Positions 1 through 11,498 are shown, numbered from the stretch's first letter. The stretch: 64,000 bases of DNA from Rutidosis leptorrhynchoides (GCF_046630445.1 NC_092341.1:291008501-291072500), one strand, 5' to 3'. The notes: generated by a model not told the origin, from the letters alone. Translations and numbers: made by a program.

Positions 1-232
1 AAAATGCAAAGTACAAGATATTAAATTATACGAAAGGACGTTCGAAAAACCGGAACCGGGACCTAAGCCAACTATCAACGCGCGACGCAACGGAGCTAAA
101 ATTACAAGTCAACTATGCACAAGAATATAATATAATATTTAAATAATTATATAAATTATTTATATATTATATATTATATTAAATAACGTCGACAAACTAG
201 CAAACAAAAAATATGTTAGCTGGATCTGACGG

Positions 233-331
233 CCATGCGATCGCATGGGAAATAGGCATAAAATCCATGCGAGTGCATGAGCCCATGCGAGTGCATGAGA
301 TTTGCACTAAAATCTCATGCGATCGCATGAG
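233..331 (+). promoter_or_regulatory. Four palindromic boxes upstream of the O LTR TATA box
   Basis: Perfect palindromes CCATGCGATCGCATGG (233-248) and CTCATGCGATCGCATGAG (314-331) flank two imperfect copies with core CATGCGAGTGCATG (about 265-281 and 283-299). The block lies just before a TATA box and is the most GC-rich part of a very AT-rich LTR. The 3' LTR carries the same block, with one C-to-T change in the last box. Function is inferred only from position. Confidence 0.7.
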
Positions 332-352
332 TTACTGTAGCATGCCAAGTAT

Positions 353-362
353 TATAAAAAGG
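353..362 (+). promoter_or_regulatory. Likely TATA box of the O LTR
   Basis: TATAAAAAGG lies about 20 bases after the last palindrome and ahead of the A/T-rich segment at 415-450. The same position holds CTATAAAAGG in the related A LTR and TATAAAG in F1. Confidence 0.6.
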
Positions 363-1526
363 CAGTTTGCTCGACGTTTTAATTGTACAAAAAATCAATC
401 TCTCTTCTCTATGCAATATATTTATATTATAATTATAATTTTAATTTAAGATTAATAATAACTTATGGTTTAGTTGGGTTATTGTAAGAAATGTTTTATG
501 GGTTTTAAAGTCGGAACTCTGTCCGGGTAACGCTACGCAATTAATCACCACTGTAAGCTATGTTCTTCCTTTTTAAATTAATGTCTCGTAACTAAGTTAT
601 TATTATGCTTATTTGAGCCGAAGTAATCGTGATGTTGGACTAAAATATTAAGACGGGGTTATTGGATTTTGTACCATAATTAAGGTTTGGACAAAAGACA
701 GACACTTGTGGACATTGGACTATTGACTATTAATAGGTAGGGGGTATTGTCTAATTGAACGACAACTCATTAGAACCTGTCGAACCTATCTTCAAATTAG
801 TTAAACTAATAATTATTAAATTGATTACGAATGTCCTATTTAGTGACGTTTATACGACATCTTTTATGATTATTTAATTAATTATTCGGGTTGGGTAATT
901 GATTATTCATTCTGATCAAGTAGGTAAATTAATATTCATATCTCATTAAACAGGGGTGGATTACATACAAGGATAATTGGTGTAATTGTTAACAAAGTAA
1001 TAAAACCTTGGATTACACGCAGTCGATAACCTAGTGTAATCATTAAACAAAGTATTAAAACCTTGTTACAGTTCGAATCCCTAATTAGTTGGAATATTTG
1101 ACTTCGAAAATAAGGTTAATTTAACGAGCATTTTATAATTATGACCGATGGACTATTATGGACAAAAACCAAATAGGTATCAAATAAACCAGGACAAAGG
1201 ACAATTAACCCGGGTAACAATTAATTAAAATCAAAACGTCAAACATCATGGTTACGGAAGTTTAAATAATGCATAATTGTTTTATTTCATATTTCATCGT
1301 ACCTTTATTTACTGTCATTTTAATTACTGCAATTTACTTTATCGCAATTTAAATTCTGTCATTTTTATTATCGTCATTTATCTTTACGCTTAAAATATAA
1401 AGTCGACAAACCGGTCATTAAAAGGTAAAAACCCCCTTTTATAATAATATTACTATATATAATTATATATATTTTATATAAATATAGTTGTTAAAAATAT
1501 AGAGTTAAACTCAGCTAGCTCCCTGT

Positions 1527-1531
1527 GGAAC
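1527..1531. other. Left target-site duplication of element A
   Basis: ggaac precedes the TG of the A 5' LTR and is repeated at 12803-12807 directly after the CA of the A 3' LTR. This fixes both outer boundaries of A and shows they entered the O LTR together. Confidence 0.92.
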
Positions 1532-1996
1532 TGATAGTGCTCCAAATGAACATATATTTAGTAGCAATATCCTCCCAATATGTAAATTATTTAGTTGTAA
1601 TTGTCCTATTTTAAGTTGTAATCATTTATATTAAATAAGTGCGAAGACAAAAGGCGAAAACGACGATTTGAAGACGCAAATGACCAAAAAGCTCAAATGT
1701 ACAAGATACAATCCAAGTGGTTCAATTTATTGATAAGAAACGTCTAAAAATAACAAAAGTAGAAGTTGCGGAACGCAAAGTACAAGATATTAAATTATAC
1801 GAAAGGACGTTCGAAAATCCGGAACCGGGACATGAGTCTACTCTCAACGCGCGACGCAACGGTGCAAAAATTACAAGTCAACTATGCACATAAATAAAAT
1901 ATAATATTTAAATAATTCTTAAAATTATTTATATATTATATTATTATTTAATTACGTCGACAAGCTAAGATCCAAAAAATTGTGAGCTGAAAAATC

Positions 1997-2078
1997 AAAC
2001 TCCACGACACGCAGAGTTTGAAGGCCAAAAACTCCACGACTCGCGGAGCAGCCAGATTCCAAAATGCCTATAAAAGGC
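1997..2078 (+). promoter_or_regulatory. Paired ACTCCACGACTCGCGGAG boxes and TATA box of the A LTR
   Basis: Box 1 (1997-2019) is a mutated copy and box 2 (2030-2048) reads AACTCCACGACTCGCGGAG. The TATA box CTATAAAAGG follows at about 2068-2077. In the 3' LTR (from about 11267) both boxes are intact. They occupy the slot that holds CATGCGATCGCATG boxes in element O, between the shared ACGTCGACAA stretch and the TATA box. Confidence 0.65.
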
Positions 2079-2160
2079 CACGAGCTTCTGCAGTTTAAAA
2101 AAAATATATATACATAATAATAATAATACTCTGTAATATATAATAAATAAATATATATAT

Positions 2161-2164
<4 letters not shown>

Positions 2165-2234
<70 letters not shown>
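2165..2234. repeat. (TA)n microsatellite in the A 5' LTR
   Basis: About 70 bases of pure TA, starting some 90 bases after the TATA box. The 3' LTR has the equivalent tract at about 11419-11494, and B has a shorter one around 5615-5650. Confidence 0.95.
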
Positions 2235-2237
<3 letters not shown>

Positions 2238-3541
2238 TAGGTTAGTTTTATATTAGATTAGTTTGGGTTATGTAAAAGTTATTTTTACGGGTTTTGAAGT
2301 CGAAATTATGTCCGTATACCTCTACGCGATAAATACTCAATGTAAGTTATGTTCTCCTTTTTAAATTAATGTCTCGTACTTAAGTTATTATTATGCTTAT
2401 TTAATACCGAAGTAATCATGATGTTGGGCTAAAAATATTAAAAGTGGGTAATTGGGATTTGTACCATAATTGGGGTTTGGATAAAAGAACGACACTTGTG
2501 GAAATTAGACTATGGGCTATTAATGAGTTTTATATTAACTAAACAATACCTTTTTAATTTAATATACAAACTTATAATTTGACGTATTTATATATAACCA
2601 CATACGCTTGACTGGGTACGGTGGGCGGGATATCTATAAATACCAATAATTATTCATTTTACCGGACACGGAACTGGATTAATAGTTAATAGACTTGTTG
2701 AAACAAGGGTGAATTACATTCAAGGGTAATTGGTGTAATTGTTAACAAAGTAGTAAAACCTTGGTTTACACGCAGTCGATAACCTGGTGTATTCATTAAA
2801 CAAAGTATTAAAACCTTGTTACAATTCGAATCCCCAATTAGTTGGAATATTTGACTTCGGGAATAAGAATAATTTGACGAAGGCTTTCGCTCTTTATATT
2901 TATGACTGATGGACTATTATGGACAAATCCGTATGGACATATTAAATAATCCAGGACAAAGGACAATTAACCCATGGGCATAAAACTAAAATCAACACGT
3001 CAAACATCATGATTATTGAAGTTTAAATAAGCATAATTCCTTTATTTTCATATTTAATTGTGCTTCTAATTATTGCACTTTTATTTATTGTTATTGTATT
3101 TAATTTCACTTTTAATTATCGTACTTTTTAATTATCGCACTTTTATTTATCGAAATTTCATTATCGTTATTTATTTTACGTTTTAAATTAAGTTATATTT
3201 ATTTTACATTCGGTTTTAACTGCGACTAAAGTTTTAAAATCGACAAACCGATCATTAAACGGTAAAAACCCCCTTTTATATATTATTAATATAATATATT
3301 TTGTACAAATATAATTGTTTAAAAATATAGTGTGCAATAAGCCTGCTCCCTGTGGAACGAACCGGACTTACTAAAAACTAAACTACTGTACGATTAGGTA
3401 CACTGCCTATAGTGTTGTAGCAAGGTTTAGGTATATCTCATTTGTAAATAAATAATAAATATCTCATGTAAAATTGTATCGTATTTAATAGTATTTCCTT
3501 GTAAAATATAAAATATTTCGTACCCCCACGCTACGACATCA

Positions 3542-4407
3542 AGTTTTTTGCGCCGCTGCCGGGGACTCGGCGAAACGCTATATTTTTAATTTATTTTTGT
3601 ATAAATATATTTATATATATTTTTAGAAAAACTATATAAAATTAAAAAAAAATACGTTTTTCAAACTCCACGACTCGCGGAGTTTGCAGGCTTAAAACTC
3701 CATGACTCGCGGAGTCACCATGACAGGCGCACCCAGGAACCCTACTTCGCATTTATTACGGAATAATATTAATTATTATTATTTTAAAACCCTAATTAGG
3801 TTTAATTAATTTAATATTTAATTTTAATTAAATTTGTAATAATTACTTTTAATTAGTTTTATTATATATAAAAATTAATACTTTTATAAAATAAAAATAT
3901 AAAAATAATATTTTTATAAAAATTGTACTTTTTACAACTTTAAGTTTATTTTTATATTTTGTATATTTTTTTTAGTGTAATATTTGTATCTTTATTGTTC
4001 GTAGCTAGTTTTAAGTTCTAGTATTTTGTCGTAGCTTATTTTTATTTTTAGATTTTTAGGCTTTGCCGTTAAATCCCTTAAGTGCTATTTCTTTAGACTA
4101 AGATTTAGGTGCTTTAGAATTTTGCGACGATTTTAAAATTTTAATGCCTTTTAAGTCACGACTCGCTACTTTCTTATTTTTATTTTTCGACGTTTTTCGA
4201 CGCGCATTTTTTTTCTTTCTTATTTCTCGACGCTTTAGTTTTTAGGACTTAGAAATTTTCTCTATTTCTTATCTAATATCTCAAACGGAAAGAAAAATTA
4301 TTTAAGTGGTTAAATTAATGGACGTTGACAATTTTCTGCTTCGTAGTAATAGTTGGATTTGTTAGTGGCTGAGTTGTGAGCTTCCGATTTAAAGGGTTCT
4401 GGCTCCC
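3542..4407 (+). other. Element A leader, with two palindromic boxes at 3663-3718
   Basis: Non-coding leader collinear with the O leader (12977 onward), ending at a stretch about cttccgatttaaaggg. Two boxes of the A-family type, ACTCCACGACTCGCGGAGT and a variant with CCATGACTCGCGGAGT, sit at 3663-3685 and 3695-3718. The leader is cut at 4407 where the LTR end of B begins; the bases ctccc before it would be B's left target duplication. Confidence 0.7.
3548..3565 (+). promoter_or_regulatory. Element A primer-binding site, tRNA-Asp type
   Basis: TTGCGCCGCTGCCGGGGA lies a few bases after the LTR end. It fits the complement of the plant tRNA-Asp(GTC) 3' end at 16 of 18 positions, as I recall that tRNA. 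Athila-lineage elements typically use this primer. Confidence 0.7.
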
Positions 4408-5611
4408 TGATGTGCGGCGAGGGGTATATGAAATAGTATTATATTTTTACTAGGAAATATGCTACAATTTTACACAAGTTTTAATTATTTATTTACAAAT
4501 GGGATATACCTAAACCTTGCTACAACACTATAGGCAGTGTACATAATCGTAGAGTAGTATAGTTTTTAGGAAGTCCGGTTCGTTCCACAGGGAGCGGGCT
4601 TATTGCACACTATATTTTTAAACAACTATATTTGTACAAAATATATATAATTATATATAATAATATATAAAAGGGGGTTTACCGTTTAATGACCGGTTTG
4701 TCGATTTATATTTTAAGCGAAGCGTATAGTAAATGATGATATTTAAATAACAATATAAAATAAATAACAATAATTAAAATGACAATAAATAAAAGTACGA
4801 GGAAATATGAAATAAAATATATTATGCTTATTTAAACTTTCGTAACCATGATGGTTGACGTGTTGATTTTAGTTTTATGCCCATGGGTTAATTGTCCTTT
4901 GTCCTGGATGTATTTAAAACCTATCTGGTTTTTGTCCATAATAGTTAATCGGTCATAATTATAAACTGCTCGTCAAATTTAACCTTATACCCGAAGTCAA
5001 ATATTCCAATTAACTGGGGATTCGAACTGTAACAAGGTCTTAATACTTTGCTTAATGAATACACCAGGTTATTGACTGTGTGTAAACCAAGGTTTTAATA
5101 CTTTGTTAACAATTACACCAATTACCCTTGAATGTAATCCACCCCTGTTTTAATGAGTCCATTGACTATTAATCCATCCCCATGTCCGGTCAAATGAACA
5201 ATAATTCGTACTTATAAATATCCCGCCCATCGTGTCCGATTAAGCGTATGTGGTTATATATAGATACGTCAAATCATAACCTTTATATTAAATTAACGAG
5301 GTATCGTTAATTTAATATAAAGCCCATTAATAGCCCATAGTCTAATTTCCACAAGTGTCGTTCTTTTGTTCAAACCCCAATTATGGTACAAAACCCAATT
5401 ACCCCGTCTTTAATATTTAGCTCAACATCATGATTACTTTGGCTCAAATAAGCATAATAATAACTTAAGTACGAGACATTAATTTAAAAAAGGAGAACAT
5501 AGCTTACATTGATTATTTATCGCGTAGTGGTACACGGACAGAGCTCCGACTTTAAAACCCGTAAAAATAACTTTTACATAACCCAAACTAATCTAATATA
5601 ACACTAATCTA

Positions 5612-5662
<51 letters not shown>

Positions 5663-6281
5663 ATTTATATTATACTACGGAGTATTATTATTATTATGTA
5701 TATATATATTTTTTTTAAACTGCAGAAGCTCGTGGCCTTTTATAGGCATTTTGGAATCTGGCTGCTCCGCGAGTCGTGGAGTTTTTGGCCTTCAAACTTC
5801 GCGAGTCGTGGAGTTTGATTTTCCAGCTCACATCATTTTGGATCTTTGCTTGTCGACGTTATTAAATAATAATATAATATATATATAATTTTTAAGAATT
5901 ATTTATATATTATATTTTATTTATGTGCATAGTTGGCTTGTAATTTTTGCACCGTTACGTCGCGCGTTGAGAGTTGACTCATGTCCCGGTTCCGGATTTT
6001 CGAACGTCCTTGCGTACAATTTAATATCTTGTACTTTGCGTTTTGTAACTTGTACTCTTGTCATTTTTAGACATTTTTCATCAATAAATTGAACCTTTTG
6101 AATTGTATCTTGTACATTTGAGCTTTTTGGACGTTTGTGTCTTCAAATCTTCGTTTTCGCCTTTTGTCTTCGCACTTATTTATTTAAACAATTACAATTT
6201 AAAATAGAAAAATTACAACTAAATAATTTACATATTGGGAGGATATTGCTACTAAATATATGTTCATTTGGAGCACTATCA
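4408..6281 (-). repeat. Element B 3' LTR
   Basis: The LTR is 1874 bp and reads as the reverse complement of the A LTRs, with plus-strand ends tgatgtgcgg and gcactatca. The reverse complements of the palindromic boxes are at 5761-5820 and the TATA box at about 5737-5746. It is shorter than the A LTRs mostly because of shorter TA tracts. Confidence 0.85.
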
Positions 6282-8110
6282 AATATCCCCACACTTGAAC
6301 ATTGCTTATCCTCAAGCAATACATAACTTGAAATAATATAATACATCACACGAATCACTTCTTTATTCTTCACACTTTGTACATCAGTGATTTTGAGATG
6401 GCGGTATGAACAATGGTAGTAACGATGTGGTTTACAGTCCCACATGACTATAAAAATTTAGATCCTTTAGGAAATTGGATCTTTATGAAAACATTTGATC
6501 TTTTGAAAATTCATTCTAGCTTTTACCCTAGATAAGTTTTCCGGAATAACCCTTCACCGGTGTTGCAAAATATTTTTGTGGGTTTTGTGGGTTTCAGATT
6601 TGAAAATTTTAGCTCAAAACTTATGGTTTTGTGTCACCCACTTGCTAACCTTGTATTAGAAAAGCAACGCGTCCAGTTTACTTGTCCCGTATATTACCTT
6701 TCGGTAAACTACTGTCCGGTTGTAAAGGAAAGCGATGAATAAGCAACTGTTAAGGCAATGTCCCGTGACTTGCTTTTGATTATGGTCTATAACGTGTCGG
6801 ACGCAATTACTATCCTTTGTAGGAGCAATAGTAAAGCTCACCTTTATAATTTTCTGGTCTGGCACAAGGTCCTGTCTTCGACCATGCTATGCAACCACCG
6901 TTCTTACGGTTGACACCCGATTTGGTTCAGGTGACCTAATGAATTCCAGGTGAATTCCTAGGATTTTACGTTCAATGGTAATGAACGCATTGAAAATAGG
7001 TTTTCAGAAAACAAATCGGTTTGTAATTTTGATCAAAATATTTTCTCGTTCAAGCTCGAGTTTAGATATCATTGAATTCCATGAGTTTGTAATTCTCAAT
7101 CTTTAAGGTCAATCTCAAGGATTGAGTAATATCAGGCTTAAAAGCTGATTTTTAATCTTTAAGGAGATTATCCTTTCTGGGGATCTGATTCATTAGTCTT
7201 ATCAAGCTAATTTGCATGGTGTCCCCCCATTGTACGAGATAAATCCTTCTCATGGTTAGGATAAATCTGACCACTTGGCGACCCTGTTTGATGCTGAGGT
7301 CCGTGGATTTCCTGCTGATTTTAGTGATGACTTTTCTAGATTTTTCATCAACCTACAGCTGGTCTGGACGACAACTTCTTGACCTAAATCAAGAAGCGCG
7401 TGTCTTTTTCGAAAGACTTTACTTCCTTTTAATGATGGAATTGATTCATCGTGTAGATCCATCTTTTCTTTTCTTTCATCGGGTAAAATAGTTAATTTAG
7501 TCCAAAACAAAAGCACCTGCAATAAACTTTACAGAAACATGTGCTAGATAGTTTTTAATTAAATAACTAGGTACATTCTCCCCACACTTAGTTTCTTTCT
7601 TTGCCTTTTTATTCTTAAATAAATAAATTCAAGCGTTTTAGGGTGTTTCTCAATTTATGTCATTTCCGAGGTAACGATAATTTCGGTATTAACACCTAAT
7701 TTTCACCGTTCATAAATATATATAAACATGATTTTAAATTCATTTAGTTGAAAATTTTTCAAATTTTCATAAAATTTGGCGTATAAACCCGAGAGAATTT
7801 ATAACCCTTCCCCACACTTGAGATCATGCAATGCCCTCATTTGCATGAAATCAGACTCTAATTATAAATTCATGAGGGTGATTAGTGTAGAAAAGTGATT
7901 GAAAATACCCATTTTGTAATTACAAAGCTCGTCAAATGATAGATGGCGCGCCTCATCGTTCATTACTTCTTGTTTTATCACACATATTTTTCTTCAAAAA
8001 CGGTTGCTTTTCTGAACTGTTTGCTAATCTTTGAATATACGTATTTTACCCTAAATTATCATGCATTTTTATTAACGAGTTATGCACTAACCAGAACCCC
8101 GAATTTAACG
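6282..8110 (-). other. Element B 3' interior, no clear gene
   Basis: The part 6282-7735 is the inverted counterpart of 9348-10800; the rest matches about 41390-41580 of element O. Short frames are open on both strands, for example 7256-7522 and 6656-6865 on minus, and their homologues persist in A. CCCCACACTT, the complement of a purine-rich AAGTGTGGGG motif, recurs at 6287, 7579, 7811 and 8128. Confidence 0.6.
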
Positions 8111-9256
8111 TTAAGTGGGGTTAGACTTCCCCACACTTAGCTGACGACATGTGAAGTCGGTAGAATAAGTTCCACGAATTAGAATAGTGAGCCAGTTATT
8201 TACATCTCGGGTGGTATAAAATATATCAACGGGTTTAAAGTTTAGACCCACCCGAATATCACTACTTAATTCTTTTTTAAGTGTAGCTTTTAGTAAATGG
8301 ATGTGTCTCTTTTCTGGTTCTTGGTTAAATGGATCGATATACACCGACATACATATTATAGGGCGAACAATTCCTAACATTTCCTTCCGTTCATTCTCGG
8401 GATCAAAGGTTTCACCTCTATTACCCAATTGGGTGAAATTCGAGGTGTCATTATCTATTACAGCTCGAAGTTCATCTTTGGTAGATGACTCGTCTATTGA
8501 GAATATTGGGTTGGAAAGTTTTGGAATAGTGAATTTCAGGATCGAAGTAGATTCTTCTTCATTAACGGTACTTATCAGTCCCACTATTTTGGTCTCGGGG
8601 GTAAAATTTTCAACGTTATCATTTTCCCAAGAGTACCAATTTGTTACCCTTACTTCTTCTTCATTCATTGATGGATCGATGATTTTGTCGGTAGAGGCTA
8701 ATGTGTCGATATGTTGTGAAATTGGTAAAGCTGAATAAAAAGTATCATCGGGATAATTGGTGATTTCAGAGCTCTCGAATTCATCAAAATTCGATGATAT
8801 GAGATTTTCTTGCACAATACTCCTCAGATCAACAGGTGTGTAGTCTGATAGAGTTTCAGCTTGCCGGTTTACAAACTCTCTTATTTGTTCATTTTGAGCA
8901 TTGAGTTCTTCGAGTTTGATTTTCATATTGTCTAATAAGTTTTCAGACACGTAATTTTCCTCGTCTACTGGTTGTTGAGTTTGGAAATATTCTTGGGAAT
9001 AATCCCAATTTGAATTGTATTCTTCATAATCATTCCATTCGGGTTCCGTGGGTGCGTAATTTTCCATAGGAACATAATAATAACATTCCCATGTTGAGTG
9101 ATAATCTCCATAGATTTCACAACCAGTTATTGTTTCGTCATTCGTGATCCAAGATTGACCGAATGAATTGTCATCAACACCCGTTTGAGAGTATTGATTT
9201 AAATGATTTTGGATATCAAAAAGAGTTTCCATAGCCTTGTTTTCAAAATTTTCCAT
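8111..9256 (-). CDS. Unrecognised 381-residue acidic protein of a non-autonomous Athila-like element
   Basis: I do not recognise this protein. It has an uninterrupted frame from ATG at 9256 to TAA at 8111 and lies where gag starts in element O: the bases before both ORFs are alike (an aacttatata...ataactaatagga stretch). It lacks the O gag domain, a CCHC knuckle and an aspartic-protease motif. It is rich in Asp, Glu, Asn and Ser, with Tyr/Trp-rich stretches near residues 45-95 and a short Leu/Glu/Gln segment (about 108-135) that could form a coiled coil. The C-terminal part is more basic and hydrophobic (HIHLLKATLKKEL near residue 320). The last codons run through a CTAAGTGTGGGGAAG motif. Being intact in an otherwise rearranged element suggests either youth or selection; I cannot tell which. 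Confidence 0.55.
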   Translation of the reverse strand: MENFENKAMETLFDIQNHLNQYSQTGVDDNSFGQSWITNDETITGCEIYGDYHSTWECYYYVPMENYAPTEPEWNDYEEYNSNWDYSQEYFQTQQPVDEENYVSENLLDNMKIKLEELNAQNEQIREFVNRQAETLSDYTPVDLRSIVQENLISSNFDEFESSEITNYPDDTFYSALPISQHIDTLASTDKIIDPSMNEEEVRVTNWYSWENDNVENFTPETKIVGLISTVNEEESTSILKFTIPKLSNPIFSIDESSTKDELRAVIDNDTSNFTQLGNRGETFDPENERKEMLGIVRPIICMSVYIDPFNQEPEKRHIHLLKATLKKELSSDIRVGLNFKPVDIFYTTRDVNNWLTILIRGTYSTDFTCRQLSVGKSNPT

Positions 9257-9347
9257 TTTATTGCGATGGCCACATTTTAGCTACAATGTGGTGCATTTAC
9301 TAATTATCCTATTAGTTATAAAAATAGAAAAACTTATATAAGTTGTC

Positions 9348-10800
9348 AAAATCATGTTTATACATATTTATGAACGATGAAAACTAGGTGTTAATACCGA
9401 AATTATCGTTACCTCGGAAAGGACATAAATTGAGAAACACCCTAAAACGATTGAATTCATTTAAAATGGAATAAAGGAGAATAAAAAGGCAAAGAAAGAA
9501 ACTAAGTGTGGGGAGAATGTACCAAGTTATTCAATTAAAAACTATCTATCACATGTTTCTGTAAAGTTATTGCAGGTACTTTTGTTTTGGACGATTTTAA
9601 TCAGTTTTACCCGATTTACTGTAATATATTTGAAAGAAAAGATGGATCTACACGATGAATCAATTCCATCATTAAAAGGAAGTAAAGTCTTCCGAAAAAG
9701 AAACGCGCTTCTTGATTTAGGTCATGAAGTTGTCATCCAGACCATCTGTAGGTTGACGAAAAATCTAGAAAAGTCATCTCTAAAATCAGCAGGAAATCCA
9801 CGGACCTCAGCATCAAACAGGGTCGCCAAGTGGTCAGACTTATCCTAACCAAGAGAGGATCTGTCTTGTAAAATGGGGAGGACGCCGTGTAAATTAGCTT
9901 GATAAGACTAATGAATCAGATCTCCAGAAAGGATAATCTCCTTAAAAGATCAAAAATCAGTTTTTAAGACTGATATTACTCAATCCTTGAGATTGACCTT
10001 AAAGATTGAGAATTCAAACTCATGAAATTCAATGATATCTAAACTCGAGCTTGAACGAGAAAATATTTTGATCAAAAATTACAAACCGATTTGTTTTCTG
10101 AAAACCTATTTTCAATGCGTTCATTACCATTGAACGTAAAATCCTAGGAATTCACCTGGAATTCATTAGGTCACATGAACCAAATCGGGTGTCAACCGTA
10201 AGAACGGTGGTTGCATAGCATGGTCGAAGACAGGACCTTGTGCCAGACCAAAAAATTATAAGGGTGAGCTTTACTATTGCTCCTACAAAGGATAGTAATT
10301 GCGTCCGACACGTTATAGACCATAATCAAAAGCAAGTCACGGGACATTGCCTTAACAGTTGTTTGTTCATCGCTTTCCTTTACAATCGGACGGTAGTTTA
10401 CCGAAAGGTAATATACGGGACAAGTAAACTGGACGTGTTGCTTTCCTAATACAAGGTTAGCAAGTGGGTGACACAAAACCATAAGTTTTGAGCTAAAATT
10501 TTCAAATCTGAAACCCACAAAACCCATAAAAATATTTTGCAACACCGGTGAAGGGTTATTTCGGAAAACTTATCTAGGGTAAAAGCTAGATTAAATTTTC
10601 AAAAAGATCAAATGTTTCCTTAAGGATCTACATTTTCATAGTCATGTGGGACTGTAAACCACATCGTTACTATCATTGATTATACCGCCGTATCAAAATC
10701 ACTGATGTATAAAGTGTGAAGAATAAAGAAGTGATTCGTGTGATTTAATTTCAAGTTCTGTATTGCTTGAGGACAAGCAACGTTCAAGTGTGGGGATATT
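9348..10800 (+). other. Element A 3' interior, right arm of the giant inverted repeat
   Basis: This is collinear with the reverse complement of 6282-7735 and with 41570-43046 of element O. No Ty3/gypsy domain is visible. Frames of 92 codons (9570-9848, plus), 69 codons (10240-10449, plus) and 117 codons (10192-10545, minus) are open, with partial equivalents in B and O. AAGTGTGGGG motifs are at 9508 and 10786. Confidence 0.65.
10786..10800 (+). promoter_or_regulatory. Polypurine tract before the A 3' LTR
   Basis: AAGTGTGGGGATATT lies directly before the TG of the 3' LTR. The same sequence precedes the O 3' LTR, and its complement flanks the B LTR. This is where plus-strand priming is expected in Ty3/gypsy elements. 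Confidence 0.6.
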
Positions 10801-11414
10801 TGATAGTGCCCCAAATGAACATATATTTAGTAGCAATATCCTCCCAATATGTAAATTATTTAGTTGTAATTGTCCTATTTTAAATTGTAATCATTTATAT
10901 TAAATAAGTGCGAAGACAAAAGGCGAAAACGACGATTTGAAGACGCAAATGACCAAAAAGCTCAAATGTACAAGATACAATCCAAGTGGTTCAATTTATT
11001 GATAAGAAACGTCTAAAAATGACAAAAGTACAAGTTGCGGAATGCAAAGTACAAGATATTAAATTATACGAAAGGACGTTCGAAAATCCGGAACCGGGAC
11101 ATGAGTCTACTCTCAACGCCCGACGCAACGGTGCAAAAATTACAAGTCAACTATGCACATAAATAAAATATAATATTTAAATAATTCTTAAAATTATTTA
11201 TATATTATATTATTATTTAATTACGTCGACAAGCTAAGATCCAAAAAATTGTGAGCTGAAAAATCAAACTCCACGACTCGCGGAGTTTGAAGGCCAAAAA
11301 CTCCACGACTCGCGGAGCAGCCAGATTCTAAAATGCCTATAAAAGGCCACGAGCTTCTGCAGTTTAAAAAAAATATATATACATAATAATAATAATACTC
11401 TGTAATATATAATA

Positions 11415-11498
<84 letters not shown>

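Larger units (their letters stand above)
1..1531 (+). repeat. Element O 5' LTR, left part
   Basis: This matches 43283-44814 of the 3' LTR almost base for base, including the palindrome block and the stretch reading ctccctgtggaac. It stops exactly where element A begins, and the LTR resumes at 12808. Short open frames here have equivalents in the 3' LTR and are not treated as genes. Confidence 0.88.
1532..3541 (+). repeat. Element A 5' LTR
   Basis: The LTR is 2010 bp with TG and CA ends and is followed by a tRNA-Asp-type primer site. It aligns with the O LTR over long stretches but has different palindromic boxes before its TATA box and an expanded TA tract after it. Confidence 0.9.
4408..9347 (-). 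mobile_element. Element B: antisense Athila-like element, 5' half missing
   Basis: Read on the minus strand, it holds a leader end (9347-9257), an intact ORF (9256-8111), about 1.8 kb of non-coding 3' interior, a purine tract, and a complete LTR (6281-4408). The LTR terminus abuts A's leader cleanly, as expected for integration. The other end lacks primer site and 5' LTR and joins A's 3' interior at 9346-9350 through a shared TCAAA. The simplest history is insertion of B into A followed by a deletion. Confidence 0.8.

Noticed and set aside
233..331. CRISPR-like spaced repeats
   Set aside because: Few palindromic boxes at uneven spacing in a plant LTR; no prokaryotic context.
213..449. 78-codon frame in the O 5' LTR, repeated at 43495-43731 in the 3' LTR
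   Set aside because: It runs across the palindromic boxes and TATA box, and its persistence is explained by the two LTRs being copies of each other.
8301..8738. 145-codon plus-strand frame
   Set aside because: Shadow of the longer minus-strand ORF 8111-9256.
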